From NCBI GenBank assembly GCA_019746355.1, contig JAIESC010000133.1:1-26056 (forward strand): DNA of 26,056 nt. Direction: 5' to 3'. The position numbers and the translations under genes were made by a program. This stretch comes from Xanthobacteraceae bacterium (GTDB lineage Bacteria > Pseudomonadota > Alphaproteobacteria > Rhizobiales > Xanthobacteraceae). The first letter of the stretch is position 1; every line of letters begins with the position of its first letter. The notes under the pieces are model-generated. The model had not been told where the DNA came from. It did no database searches and was given only the letters and a program-made list of their open reading frames with translations. Below are positions 8,038 through 15,598 of the stretch, in pieces.

Positions 8038-8124
8038 TGCCAGATGACCCTTCTGGCAAACGCAAGCCTGGACCCGCGCGAGGCGACAGCCCCAACACAT
8101 CCCCGGTCGCCTCGCGCTTTTTTT
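8038..8124 (+). ncRNA. Candidate structured small RNA with intrinsic terminator
   Basis: Two hairpins follow each other. TGCCAGA (8038-8044) pairs perfectly with TCTGGCA (8052-8058) around the loop TGACCCT. GCGCGAGGCGAC (8076-8087) pairs perfectly with GTCGCCTCGCGC (8106-8117) around an 18-nt loop, followed at once by seven T (8118-8124). Both loops are C-rich (ACCC; AGCCCC and ATCCCCG), as expected of RNAs that pair with Shine-Dalgarno regions. There is no protein gene for such a strong terminator to serve. A transcript of about 85 nt from the degenerate promoter upstream would fit. It could instead be an attenuated leader of the next operon. No Rfam family is claimed. Confidence 0.5.
8076..8124 (+). 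terminator. Strong rho-independent terminator
   Basis: A 12-bp perfect GC-rich stem (8076-8087 with 8106-8117) is followed by T7 at 8118-8124. It is the strongest intrinsic terminator seen in the window and points rightward, yet no plus-strand protein gene ends upstream of it. Confidence 0.85.
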
Positions 8125-8144
8125 CTCGAAGTCTTTTCTCGAAG
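8121..8144 (+). repeat. Tandem 11-bp direct repeat after the terminator
   Basis: TTTTCTCGAAG occurs at 8121-8131 and again at 8134-8144, a 13-bp period overlapping the terminator T-run. It looks like a small local duplication between the terminator and the next promoter. No function is evident. Confidence 0.6.
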
Positions 8145-8170
8145 CTTTGGCCGTTGCAGCCGGCGAATTG

Positions 8171-8215
8171 ATTGGACCACGGTCCAATCGACACGTTGTG
8201 CCGCCTCGATAGCCT
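8171..8215 (+). promoter_or_regulatory. Palindromic promoter of the DUF3302-HlyD operon
   Basis: The perfect palindrome ATTGGACC-AC-GGTCCAAT (8171-8188) abuts TCGACA (8188-8193), one mismatch from a TTGACA -35 box. TAGCCT (8210-8215) lies 16 bp further on as the -10 candidate. The DUF3302 ATG follows 35 bp later. This is one of four near-identical arrangements in the window. Confidence 0.7.
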
Positions 8216-8250
8216 TTGGTCCGGGCACATCAGCGAGGCGGGGCGCCGAC

Positions 8251-8490
8251 ATGATCGACCTGTTTGCCTGGATCGTTCTGATCATCCTGGCGTTGAGCAC
8301 CGTCGCGGTGATCGTGTTTCTCGCCATGCTCCCGGGATACATCGCCAAAAAGCGCAATCATCCGTGGGCGCAGGCGGTCACCGTCGCCGGCTGGGTCACA
8401 CTGTTCCTCGGCTTCGCGCTGTGGCCGCTCGTGCTGATCTGGGCCTATGTCGACATTCCGGCCGCGGCCAAAGGCGAGGCCGCGCGATGA
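8251..8490 (+). CDS. yiaW: DUF3302 inner membrane protein (YiaW-like)
   Basis: This is a 79-residue protein with two membrane helices (about 5-30: FAWIVLIILALSTVAVIVF; about 45-69: VAGWVTLFLGFALWPLVLIW) and a basic loop between them (GYIAKKRNHPWAQAV). This matches DUF3302, the family of E. coli YiaW. The stop codon overlaps the ATG of the HlyD-like gene (ATGA), the same pairing as yiaV-yiaW in E. coli. The molecular function is unknown; a role as small partner of the membrane fusion protein is an inference. The frame is open upstream to 8044, but that would cross the promoter and terminator, so I start at 8251, where AGGCGGGG precedes the ATG. Confidence 0.8.
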   Translation: MIDLFAWIVLIILALSTVAVIVFLAMLPGYIAKKRNHPWAQAVTVAGWVTLFLGFALWPLVLIWAYVDIPAAAKGEAAR

Positions 8491-9428
8491 TGGTGGTCCT
8501 CCTCAACTCCTATCTCGTCCTGCTCTTTATTCTGGTGAAGACGAAAATCGTTCCGTGGAACCTGTTCTGGAAGGTTTCGCCGGTCCTGGTTTTTGTCCTG
8601 TTGCTGTTCGGCCTGTTCATTCCGATGGGCTGGGGCGCGCCGCAGGGTTCGGCCGTGGTCTTGCGTAATTCGGTGTCGATCGTTCCGGATGTGGCGGGCG
8701 AGGTTCTCGACGTCCCGGTGGAAGCGAACAAGCCGCTCAAGGCCGGCGACGTGCTGTTTCGGATCGACCCGGCTCCCTATGAATCGCAGGTGAATGCGCT
8801 CGCGGCGCAGCTCAGGCTGCAGGAGACGCGGCTCGCACAGATGACGCAGTTGCAGACCTCAGGCAGTGGCCGCAGCTTCGACGTCGAACAGCGCCAGGCC
8901 GAGGTCGATCAGCTCAAGGCGCAGCTCGACGGCGCCAAATGGAATCTCGACAAGACGGTGGTGCGCGCGCCCGCCGACGGCTACGTGACCAACCTCGCGC
9001 TGCGCAAGGGCGCACGCGTCGCCAACTTGCCGCTGTCTCCGGTGATGGCGTTTATCGACATTTCGGAGACGTTCATCGGGGTGGAAATTCCGCAGATCGA
9101 CGCGCGCTATGTCGAGCCCCGCCAGAAGGTCGAGCTGACCTTCAAGTTCATGCCGGGGCATGTCTACAGCGGCAAGGTCGAAAGCATCCTCCAGGCCATC
9201 GCCTCCGGCCAGATGCAGACCTCCGGCACCGCCGTTGCGCCGAAGGCGATCCAATCCGCGCCGTTCGTCGTCCGCGTCAAGCTCGACGACGCCGAGTTCG
9301 CCAAACGCCTGCCGGCCGGCAGCACGGGCGACGCCGCAATCTTCACCGAGCACGTCAAGCCGGCTCACGCCATCCGCCGCGTGCTGCTGCGGCAGGTTGC
9401 GATCCTGAACTACGTCAATCCATTCTGA
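8487..9428 (+). CDS. yiaV: HlyD-type membrane fusion protein (YiaV-like)
   Basis: This is 313 residues. A short membrane segment at about 5-18 precedes a second at about 29-48 (WKVSPVLVFVLLLFGLFIPM). The periplasmic part is a typical adaptor: first half of the biotinyl-lipoyl fold at about 60-100 (IVPDVAGEVLDVPVEANKPL, DVLFRIDPAPYE), a coiled-coil hairpin at about 102-156, the second half (VVRAPADGYVTNLALRKGA), then a beta-barrel. The YiaV branch of HlyD proteins usually stands without an ABC or RND pump gene beside it, as here. It is translationally coupled to the DUF3302 gene. It ends only 8 bp before the palindrome that controls the FGE-sulfatase unit. The substrate is unknown. Confidence 0.85.
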   Translation: MMVVLLNSYLVLLFILVKTKIVPWNLFWKVSPVLVFVLLLFGLFIPMGWGAPQGSAVVLRNSVSIVPDVAGEVLDVPVEANKPLKAGDVLFRIDPAPYESQVNALAAQLRLQETRLAQMTQLQTSGSGRSFDVEQRQAEVDQLKAQLDGAKWNLDKTVVRAPADGYVTNLALRKGARVANLPLSPVMAFIDISETFIGVEIPQIDARYVEPRQKVELTFKFMPGHVYSGKVESILQAIASGQMQTSGTAVAPKAIQSAPFVVRVKLDDAEFAKRLPAGSTGDAAIFTEHVKPAHAIRRVLLRQVAILNYVNPF

Positions 9429-9436
9429 CGCCGCCT

Positions 9437-9482
9437 ATTGGACCTCGGTCCAATCGATCCCGTCGCGCGGTCCGCGTAGCGT
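9437..9482 (+). promoter_or_regulatory. Palindromic promoter of the FGE-sulfatase operon
   Basis: The perfect palindrome ATTGGACC-TC-GGTCCAAT (9437-9454) abuts TCGATC (9454-9459), and TAGCGT (9477-9482) follows after 17 bp. The FGE ATG is at 9490, only 7 bp after the TAGCGT box and without a Shine-Dalgarno sequence. If this box is the -10, the transcript would be nearly or fully leaderless. Confidence 0.7.
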
Positions 9483-9489
9483 CTGCGCC

Positions 9490-10467
9490 ATGACGGTACA
9501 GGCGCACATCGACAGGCCGGCCGCTGATGCAGTGCCTTCCGGGATGATCGCGATCCCCGGCGGCACCTTCCGCATGGGTTCCGACAAGCACTATCCGGAG
9601 GAGGCGCCGGTCCACCGCGTCACCGTCGATCCGTTCATCATCGACCGCACGCCGGTGACCAACCGGCAGTTCAAGGAGTTCGTCCGCGCCACCGGCCACA
9701 AGACCTTCGCGGAAATTCCGCCCGACCCGAAGGATTATCCCGGCGCGCTGCCGCACATGCTCTACGCCGGCTCGCTGGTGTTCACGCCGCCGGACCACCC
9801 GGTCGATCTGCGCAACTGGTCGCAGTGGTGGCAGTTCCTGAGGGGCGCGGACTGGCGCCATCCGTACGGCCCGAAGAGCAACATCAACGCGCTCGACAAC
9901 CATCCGCTCGTGCACGTGTCGTTCGCCGATGCGCTCGCCTACGCGAAATGGGCCGGCAAGGATCTGCCGACCGAGGCCGAGTGGGAGTTCGCCGCGCGCG
10001 GCGGGCTCGACGGCGCAGAGTACGCATGGGGCGACGAGCTCACGCCCGGCGGCAAGCACATGGCCAACACCTGGCAGGGCGAGTTTCCGCGCCAGAACCT
10101 GCACGAGGACGGCTTCGAGCGCACCTCGCCGGTGATGGCGTTCCCCGCGAACGGCTATGGCGTCCACGACATGATCGGCAATGTCTGGGAGTGGACCAGT
10201 GACTGGTTCTCGCAGAAGCACGAGGCCGATGCGCCGAAGGCCTGCTGCATTCCGGAAAATCCGCGCGGTGGGCCGGAGCAGGGCAGCTACGACCCGAGCC
10301 AGCCGCAGATCAGGATTCCCCGCAAGGTCATCAAGGGCGGCTCGCATCTGTGCGCGCCGAACTACTGCCGCCGCTACCGCCCGGCCGCGCGCCATGCGGA
10401 GGCGGTCGACAGCTCCACCAGCCATCTCGGCTTTCGCTGCGTCGTCCGCCAGAGGAGGGACACATGA
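9490..10467 (+). CDS. Formylglycine-generating enzyme (aerobic, copper type)
   Basis: This is 325 residues of the FGE/SUMF1 fold: IPGGTFRMGSD at about 22-32, TPVTNRQFKEFVRATGH, DNHPLVHVSFADALAYAKWAG with LPTEAEWEFAARGG at about 136-172, and GYGVHDMIGNVWEWTSDWF at about 222-240. The decisive sequence is IKGGSHLCAPNYCRRYRPAAR. Its two cysteines (C288, C293) match the Cu(I)-binding pair of true FGEs, which separates it from the many FGE-like proteins with other activities. Such enzymes use O2 to turn the Cys of a CxPxR or CxAxR motif into formylglycine, in the cytoplasm in bacteria. Three downstream sulfatases carry that motif. The stop overlaps the next ATG. An alternative ATG at 9544 would delete 18 residues and also lacks a good ribosome site. 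Confidence 0.93.
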   Translation: MTVQAHIDRPAADAVPSGMIAIPGGTFRMGSDKHYPEEAPVHRVTVDPFIIDRTPVTNRQFKEFVRATGHKTFAEIPPDPKDYPGALPHMLYAGSLVFTPPDHPVDLRNWSQWWQFLRGADWRHPYGPKSNINALDNHPLVHVSFADALAYAKWAGKDLPTEAEWEFAARGGLDGAEYAWGDELTPGGKHMANTWQGEFPRQNLHEDGFERTSPVMAFPANGYGVHDMIGNVWEWTSDWFSQKHEADAPKACCIPENPRGGPEQGSYDPSQPQIRIPRKVIKGGSHLCAPNYCRRYRPAARHAEAVDSSTSHLGFRCVVRQRRDT

Positions 10468-12137
10468 GCAGCAATGGGAATGAAAGCAAATCCAAACCTG
10501 AGAACGGCGCGCTCGACCGCCGCAGGATATTGCTTGGCAGCACGACGCTGGCCGCGGCATCCGCGCTTGGCGGCGGCGCGCCGACTCAGCTCGCCCAAGC
10601 GCAGGCACAACAGCCTCCGACGGGTCAGCGGCCCAACATCGTCGTGATCTGGGGCGACGACATCGGCCTCGCCGCTGTCAGCGCCTACTCGTTCGGACTC
10701 ATGGGAATCAAAACGCCGAACATCGACCGCATCGCCCGCGAAGGAATGATGTTCACCGACTACTACGCCGAGCAGAGTTGCACGGCGGGCCGCGCATCGT
10801 TCATCACCGGTCAATCCGGGCTCCGTACCGGAATGACCAAGGTCGGCCTGCCGGGGGCGACGCTCGGCCTGCAGGCGCAGGACATCACCATTGCCGAGGC
10901 GCTCAAACCGCTCGGCTATGCCACCGGCCAGTTCGGCAAGAATCATCTTGGCGACCGCAACGAATTCCTGCCGACGGTGCACGGGTTCGATGAGTTCTTC
11001 GGTAACCTCTATCACCTCAACGCCGAGGAAGAGCCTGAGCGCGAGGATTATCCGAAGGACCCGGCGTTCAAGGCGAAATTCGGCCCGCGCGGGGTGCTCA
11101 GGTGCAAAGCCACCGATCGCGACGACACGACCGTCGACCCGCGCTTCGGCAAGGTCGGCAGGCAGACCATCGAGGACACCGGTCCGCTCACCAAGAAGCG
11201 GATGGAGACGGTCGACGACGAGACGTCTCGCGCTGCGATCGACTTTATTCAGCGGCAAACCCGGGCGAACCGGCCGTTCTTCTGCTGGTTCAACTCGACG
11301 CGCATGCATCTCTACACGCACGTGCGGCCGGAATATCGGGGCCGCAGCGGGCTGAACGAATACCTGGATGGCATGCTTGAACACGATGGCCACGTCGGCG
11401 ATCTGCTCAAGGCCATCGACGATCTCGGGATCGCCAACAACACCATCGTCGTCTACGGCACCGACAATAGCGTGCACATGAACTCGTGGCCGGACGGCGG
11501 CATGACTCCGTTCCGCAGCGAAAAGAATACCAACTGGGAAGGCGCCTATCGCGTGCCGGCGATGATCCGCTGGCCAGGCCGCATCAGGTCGGGACAGGTC
11601 AGCAACGAAATCTTCTCCGCGCTGGACTGGTTCCCGACGTTTTTGGCGGCTGCAGGTGAGCCCGACATCAATACCAAGCTGCTCACCGGCTACAATTCGA
11701 TGGGCAAGACTTTCAAGGTGCACCTCGACGGCTACAACCAGTTGCCGCTGCTGACCGGCCGGACCGACAAGTCCGCGCGCAAGGAATTCTTCTATATCAA
11801 CGACGACGCGCAACTCGTGGCGGTGCGGTACGAGAACTGGAAAGTGGTGTTCTGCGAGCAGCGCGCGCCGGGCACGTTGCGGGTCTGGGCCGAGCCGTTC
11901 ACATGCCTGCGGCTGCCAAAATTGTACAATCTGCGCACCGACCCCTACGAGCGCGCCGACGTCACGTCGAACACCTACTACGACTGGACGCTCCAGCGGG
12001 CGTTCCTGTTTGTCCCAGCGCAAGCGCTCGTCCAGCAGTTCGTCGAATCGTTCAGCGAGTTCCCGCCGAGGCAGAAGCCGTCGAGCTTCAGCGTCGATGA
12101 GGTGTTGGCGGCAATGTCGAGGGCGCACGGCCAGTAA
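10464..12137 (+). CDS. Tat-exported type I sulfatase, paralogue 1
   Basis: This is 557 residues. GGAGG precedes the ATG, which overlaps the FGE stop. The leader LDRRRILLGSTTLAAASALGG is twin-arginine-like, ending near QLAQAQA. Alkaline-phosphatase-superfamily core: metal aspartates in WGDDIG (65-66), formylglycine site C106 in SCTAGR, K159/H161 in GKNHLGD, MHLYTH at about 281-286, TDNS at 333-336 and SEKNTNWEGAYRVP. It is annotated only as an arylsulfatase-like enzyme; the natural sulfate ester is unknown. Compared with paralogues 2 and 3 it has about 20 extra residues near 215-235 and TDNS in place of TDNG, so it is the most divergent. The conversion motif is C-x-A-x-R, accepted by FGE. Confidence 0.92.
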   Translation: MSSNGNESKSKPENGALDRRRILLGSTTLAAASALGGGAPTQLAQAQAQQPPTGQRPNIVVIWGDDIGLAAVSAYSFGLMGIKTPNIDRIAREGMMFTDYYAEQSCTAGRASFITGQSGLRTGMTKVGLPGATLGLQAQDITIAEALKPLGYATGQFGKNHLGDRNEFLPTVHGFDEFFGNLYHLNAEEEPEREDYPKDPAFKAKFGPRGVLRCKATDRDDTTVDPRFGKVGRQTIEDTGPLTKKRMETVDDETSRAAIDFIQRQTRANRPFFCWFNSTRMHLYTHVRPEYRGRSGLNEYLDGMLEHDGHVGDLLKAIDDLGIANNTIVVYGTDNSVHMNSWPDGGMTPFRSEKNTNWEGAYRVPAMIRWPGRIRSGQVSNEIFSALDWFPTFLAAAGEPDINTKLLTGYNSMGKTFKVHLDGYNQLPLLTGRTDKSARKEFFYINDDAQLVAVRYENWKVVFCEQRAPGTLRVWAEPFTCLRLPKLYNLRTDPYERADVTSNTYYDWTLQRAFLFVPAQALVQQFVESFSEFPPRQKPSSFSVDEVLAAMSRAHGQ

Positions 12138-12157
12138 GGTCGCAAATGATACGCCGA

Positions 12158-12173
12158 CCGGCAGTGATGCCGG
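12158..12173 (+). repeat. Hairpin after sulfatase 1, apparent relic of a terminator
   Basis: CCGGC (12158-12162) pairs with GCCGG (12169-12173). The 20 bp at 12156-12175 match the terminator stem after sulfatase 3 (15600-15619) at 17 of 20 positions, but no T-run follows here. It looks like a copy duplicated with the gene that no longer terminates. Confidence 0.5.
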
Positions 12174-12222
12174 CCGGCGCAGGACATCCATGTCATCGCA
12201 TCTGCGGAACGGGAGCACGAAA

Positions 12223-13893
12223 ATGAGCGGCAAGGACGATCGCGTTACGACCAAGACTCCAACCAGCCTCCCGGATCGCCGCAAAGTCCTGCTTGGCGGA
12301 ACGACGATCGCGGCCTCCGCGCTCGCAACTGGTGCACCGGCACAGGTCGCGCAGGCGCAGCAGCGTCCGGCCACGCCCGCTCCCGCCGCTCCGGCGTCCG
12401 GCCAGCGCCCGAACATCCTCGTGATCTTCGGCGACGACATCGGCGTGCCGCAGATCAGCGCGTACACCATGGGCATGATGGGCTACCGCACGCCCAATAT
12501 CGACCGCATCGCCCGCGAAGGTGCGATCTTCACCGACGCTTACGGCCAGCAAAGCTGCACGGCGGGTCGCGCGTCGTTCATCCTCGGCCAGGAGCCGTTC
12601 CGCACCGGTCTTTTAACGATCGGCATGCCGGGGGATCCGCACGGCATCCAGGACTGGATGCCGACCATCGCCGACGTGCTGAAGACGCAAGGTTATGCCA
12701 CCGGCCAGTTCGGCAAGAACCATCTCGGCGACCGCGACGAGCATCTGCCGACGAAGCACGGCTTCGACGAGTTCTTCGGCAACCTCTATCACCTCAACGC
12801 CGAGGAGGAGCCGGAGGGCTACTTCTATCCGAAGGATCCGGAGTTCCGGAAAAAGTTCGGCCCGCGCGGCGTCATCAAGTCCTCGGCCGACGGCAAGATC
12901 GAGGACACCGGCCCGCTGACCACCGCGCGCATGCCCACCGTGGACGAGGAGTTTCTTGGCGCCGCCAAGGACTTCATCGGCCGCCAAGCCCGCGCCAACC
13001 GGCCGTTCTTCGTCTGGTTCAACTCGACGCGCATGCACGTCTTCACCCATCTCAAGAAGGACTCTCTTGGCAAGACCGGCATGGGCATCCACGCCGACGG
13101 CATGGTCGAGCACGACGGCATGGTCGGCGAGCTTCTGAAGCAGCTCGACGACCTCGGCATCGCCAACAACACCATCGTGATCTACACCACCGATAACGGC
13201 GCCGAGATCGCGCTGTGGCCGGACGGTGCGATGACGCCGTTCAAGAGCGAGAAGGGCACCACGTGGGAGGGCGGCTTCCGCATTCCGATGATGGTGCGCT
13301 GGCCCGGCGTGGTGCGGCCGGGCACGCAATACAACGAGATCATCTCGCTGATCGACTGGTTCCCGACGCTGTGTGCGGCGGCAGGCATCCCGGACATCAA
13401 GGAGCGGATGAAGACCGGGTTCCAGGCTGGCGGCAAGACCTTCAAGGTCCATCTCGACGGCTACAACTTCATGCCGTTCTTCAAGGGTGAAGCGAAGGAG
13501 TCGCCGCGCGATTCGATCTACTACTTCGACCAGGGCGGCAATCTCAACGCGATCCGCTGGAACGACTGGAAGCTGAGCTTTGCTCAAGCGAAAGGCAACA
13601 TCGCGACCGGCGTGCGCGAGGTCACCGCGTGGGCGCTCATCGCGAACCTTCGTATGGATCCCTACGAGCGCGGCATGGAGGAGGGCGGCGGCGCGATCAA
13701 ATTCCTTGCGCAGAACATGTGGCTCATCGTCCCCGTGCAGGGAAAGGTCAAGGAGTTCTTCTCCGACTTCGAGCAGTTCCCCTATCAGTCGGGCAGCTCC
13801 CTCAATGCCGGCGGCATCAACTACGGGCTGTTGCGTCAGCAGGAGGCGATGAAGCGGCTCAAGGAAGTCGAGCGGTTTACGCCGCCGCGCTGA
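12223..13893 (+). CDS. Tat-exported type I sulfatase, paralogue 2
   Basis: This is 556 residues from the ATG at 12223 (MSGKDD), which has GGGAG 7 nt upstream; an ATG at 12190 in the same frame lacks one. The Tat-type leader has DRRKVLLGGTTIAASALA, then a Pro/Ala linker. Core motifs: FGDDIG (about 70-74), C112 in SCTAGR, K165/H167 in GKNHLGD, TDNG 323-326, SEKGTTWEGGFRIP. It is closely similar in sequence to paralogue 3 and less so to paralogue 1. The C-terminal part differs from the other two: the region after the metal-binding half ends in QFPYQSGSSLNAGG instead of the EFPPR-x-K segment they share. This may change substrate choice. It is the third gene of the FGE operon, 85 bp after paralogue 1. 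Confidence 0.92.
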   Translation: MSGKDDRVTTKTPTSLPDRRKVLLGGTTIAASALATGAPAQVAQAQQRPATPAPAAPASGQRPNILVIFGDDIGVPQISAYTMGMMGYRTPNIDRIAREGAIFTDAYGQQSCTAGRASFILGQEPFRTGLLTIGMPGDPHGIQDWMPTIADVLKTQGYATGQFGKNHLGDRDEHLPTKHGFDEFFGNLYHLNAEEEPEGYFYPKDPEFRKKFGPRGVIKSSADGKIEDTGPLTTARMPTVDEEFLGAAKDFIGRQARANRPFFVWFNSTRMHVFTHLKKDSLGKTGMGIHADGMVEHDGMVGELLKQLDDLGIANNTIVIYTTDNGAEIALWPDGAMTPFKSEKGTTWEGGFRIPMMVRWPGVVRPGTQYNEIISLIDWFPTLCAAAGIPDIKERMKTGFQAGGKTFKVHLDGYNFMPFFKGEAKESPRDSIYYFDQGGNLNAIRWNDWKLSFAQAKGNIATGVREVTAWALIANLRMDPYERGMEEGGGAIKFLAQNMWLIVPVQGKVKEFFSDFEQFPYQSGSSLNAGGINYGLLRQQEAMKRLKEVERFTPPR

Positions 13894-13937
13894 CGCGGTC
13901 GACGACCTGCGACGCGTCTAGCCTGAAGGACAGCGGG

Positions 13938-15587
13938 ATGAGTAAGGCGAAAGATCGGAGCGGTACGACAATCAGCAACGGAACGCTGGATCGCCGCAAG
14001 GTTCTGCTTGGCGGCACGACGATCGCGGCTTCGGCGCTTGCAGCGGCGACACCGGTGCAGACCGCACAGGCGCAGCAGCGTCCGGCAACGCCGGCCGCTC
14101 CGGCCGGTCAGCGGCCCAACATCCTGTTCATCATGGGCGACGACATCGGCTGGTTCAACGTCAGTGCCTACAACATGGGCGTCATGGGCTACCGCACGCC
14201 CAACATCGATCGCATCGGCCGCGAAGGCGCGGTCTTCACCGACTGGTACGGCCAGCAGAGCTGCACCGCGGGTCGCGCGGCCTTCATCACCGGGCAGACG
14301 CCGATCCGCACCGGCCTGACCAAGGTTGGCCTGCCGGGTGCGGAGCTGGGCTTAGGCCCGCTCGATCCGAGCGTCGCCGACGTGCTGAAGACCTACGGCT
14401 ATGCCACCGGCCAGTTCGGCAAGAATCACCTCGGCGACCGCGACGAGCACCTGCCGACCGCGCATGGCTTCGATGAGTTCTTCGGCAACCTCTATCACCT
14501 CAACGCTGAGGAGGAGCCGGAGAATCCGGACTATCCAAAGGATCCCGCGTTTCGGCAAAAGTTCGGTCCGCGCGGCGTGCTCAAGACATACGCCGATGGC
14601 AGAATCGAAAACACCGGGCCGCTGACCAAGAAGCGTATGGAAACGGTGGACGAGGAATTCCTCGGCGCGGCCAAGGATTTCATCAACCGTCAGCATCGCG
14701 CCAACCGGCCGTGGTTCTGTTACTTCAACTCCACGCGGATGCACATCTACACGCATCTGAAGAAGGAGTCGGAGGGCAAGACCGGGCTCGGTGTCTATCC
14801 GGACGGCATGGTCGAACACGACGGGATGGTCGGCGAGCTTTTGAAGCTCGTTGATGATCTCGGCGTCGCAAACAACACCATCGTCGTCTACACGACCGAC
14901 AACGGCGCCGAGGTTTTCACCTGGCCCGATGGCGGCTCGACGCCCTTCAGGGGCGAGAAAGCCACCAACTGGGAGGGCGGCTTCCGCGTGCCCTGCCTGA
15001 TCCGCTGGCCCGGGGTCATCAGGTCCGGAACGGTCATCAATGACATTTGCTCACACGAAGACTTCATCCCGACTTTCGCGGCGGCAAACGGCGATCCGGA
15101 CCTCGTCGACAAGGTGAAGAAGGGCGCCACGCTCAACGGCAAGACCTTCAAGGTCCATCTCGATGGCTTCAACCTGCTGCCCTTCCTCAAGGGCGATGTG
15201 AAGGAATCGCCGCGCAGGGAATTCCTTTATTGGAGCGACGACGGCGACCTGATGGCGCTGCGCGTCGGTCATTGGAAGGCTGCCTTCATGGAGCAGCATG
15301 CCGAAGTCAATCCGAAGATTCCGCTGGGCGTGTGGATGGGTCAGTTCACCAAGCTGCGCGCGCCCAAGCTCTACAATCTGCGCGCCGATCCGTTCGAGCG
15401 CGGCGACAGCAGCATATTGTACGGCGACTGGCATGCACACCGCGCGTTTCTGCTGGTGCCGGCCCAGGCCATCGTCGCGAGGTACATCGAAAGCTTCAGG
15501 GAGTTCCCACCGCGCGCCAAGGCCGCGAGCTTCACTGTCGGCGACGTGATGGAGAAGCTGACAGCGCCCGGCGGGGGCAAGAACTGA
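13938..15587 (+). CDS. Tat-exported type I sulfatase, paralogue 3
   Basis: This is 549 residues from the ATG at 13938, with AAGGA 7 nt upstream and 44 bp after paralogue 2. The leader LDRRKVLLGGTTIAASALAA is almost the same as in paralogue 2. Core: MGDDIG (67-71), C109 in SCTAGR, K162/H164 in GKNHLGD, TDNG 320-323, GEKATNWEGGFRVP. The C-terminus shares LYNLRADPFERGD and SFREFPPRAKAASF with paralogue 1, so the three genes have mosaic similarity that fits tandem duplication followed by divergence. It is the last gene before the terminator at 15599-15629. The substrate is unknown. Confidence 0.92.
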   Translation: MSKAKDRSGTTISNGTLDRRKVLLGGTTIAASALAAATPVQTAQAQQRPATPAAPAGQRPNILFIMGDDIGWFNVSAYNMGVMGYRTPNIDRIGREGAVFTDWYGQQSCTAGRAAFITGQTPIRTGLTKVGLPGAELGLGPLDPSVADVLKTYGYATGQFGKNHLGDRDEHLPTAHGFDEFFGNLYHLNAEEEPENPDYPKDPAFRQKFGPRGVLKTYADGRIENTGPLTKKRMETVDEEFLGAAKDFINRQHRANRPWFCYFNSTRMHIYTHLKKESEGKTGLGVYPDGMVEHDGMVGELLKLVDDLGVANNTIVVYTTDNGAEVFTWPDGGSTPFRGEKATNWEGGFRVPCLIRWPGVIRSGTVINDICSHEDFIPTFAAANGDPDLVDKVKKGATLNGKTFKVHLDGFNLLPFLKGDVKESPRREFLYWSDDGDLMALRVGHWKAAFMEQHAEVNPKIPLGVWMGQFTKLRAPKLYNLRADPFERGDSSILYGDWHAHRAFLLVPAQAIVARYIESFREFPPRAKAASFTVGDVMEKLTAPGGGKN

Positions 15588-15598
15588 CAGCGATGTGG

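Noticed and set aside
7831..8230. Minus-strand frames of 118 and 129 codons in the gap before the DUF3302 gene
   Set aside because: There is no ribosome site and no hydrophobic or domain pattern, and they overlap the terminator and promoter. The two frames compete with each other.
8044..8250. Upstream extension of the DUF3302 frame to an ATG at 8044
   Set aside because: It would run through a strong terminator and the palindromic promoter. The family length of about 80-110 residues and the membrane topology fit the ATG at 8251.
10374..12476. 700-codon minus-strand open frame opposite FGE and sulfatase 1
   Set aside because: It lies antisense to genes with complete catalytic motifs. Its own product has no domain motif and spans two genes, so it is a codon-phase artefact of high GC content.
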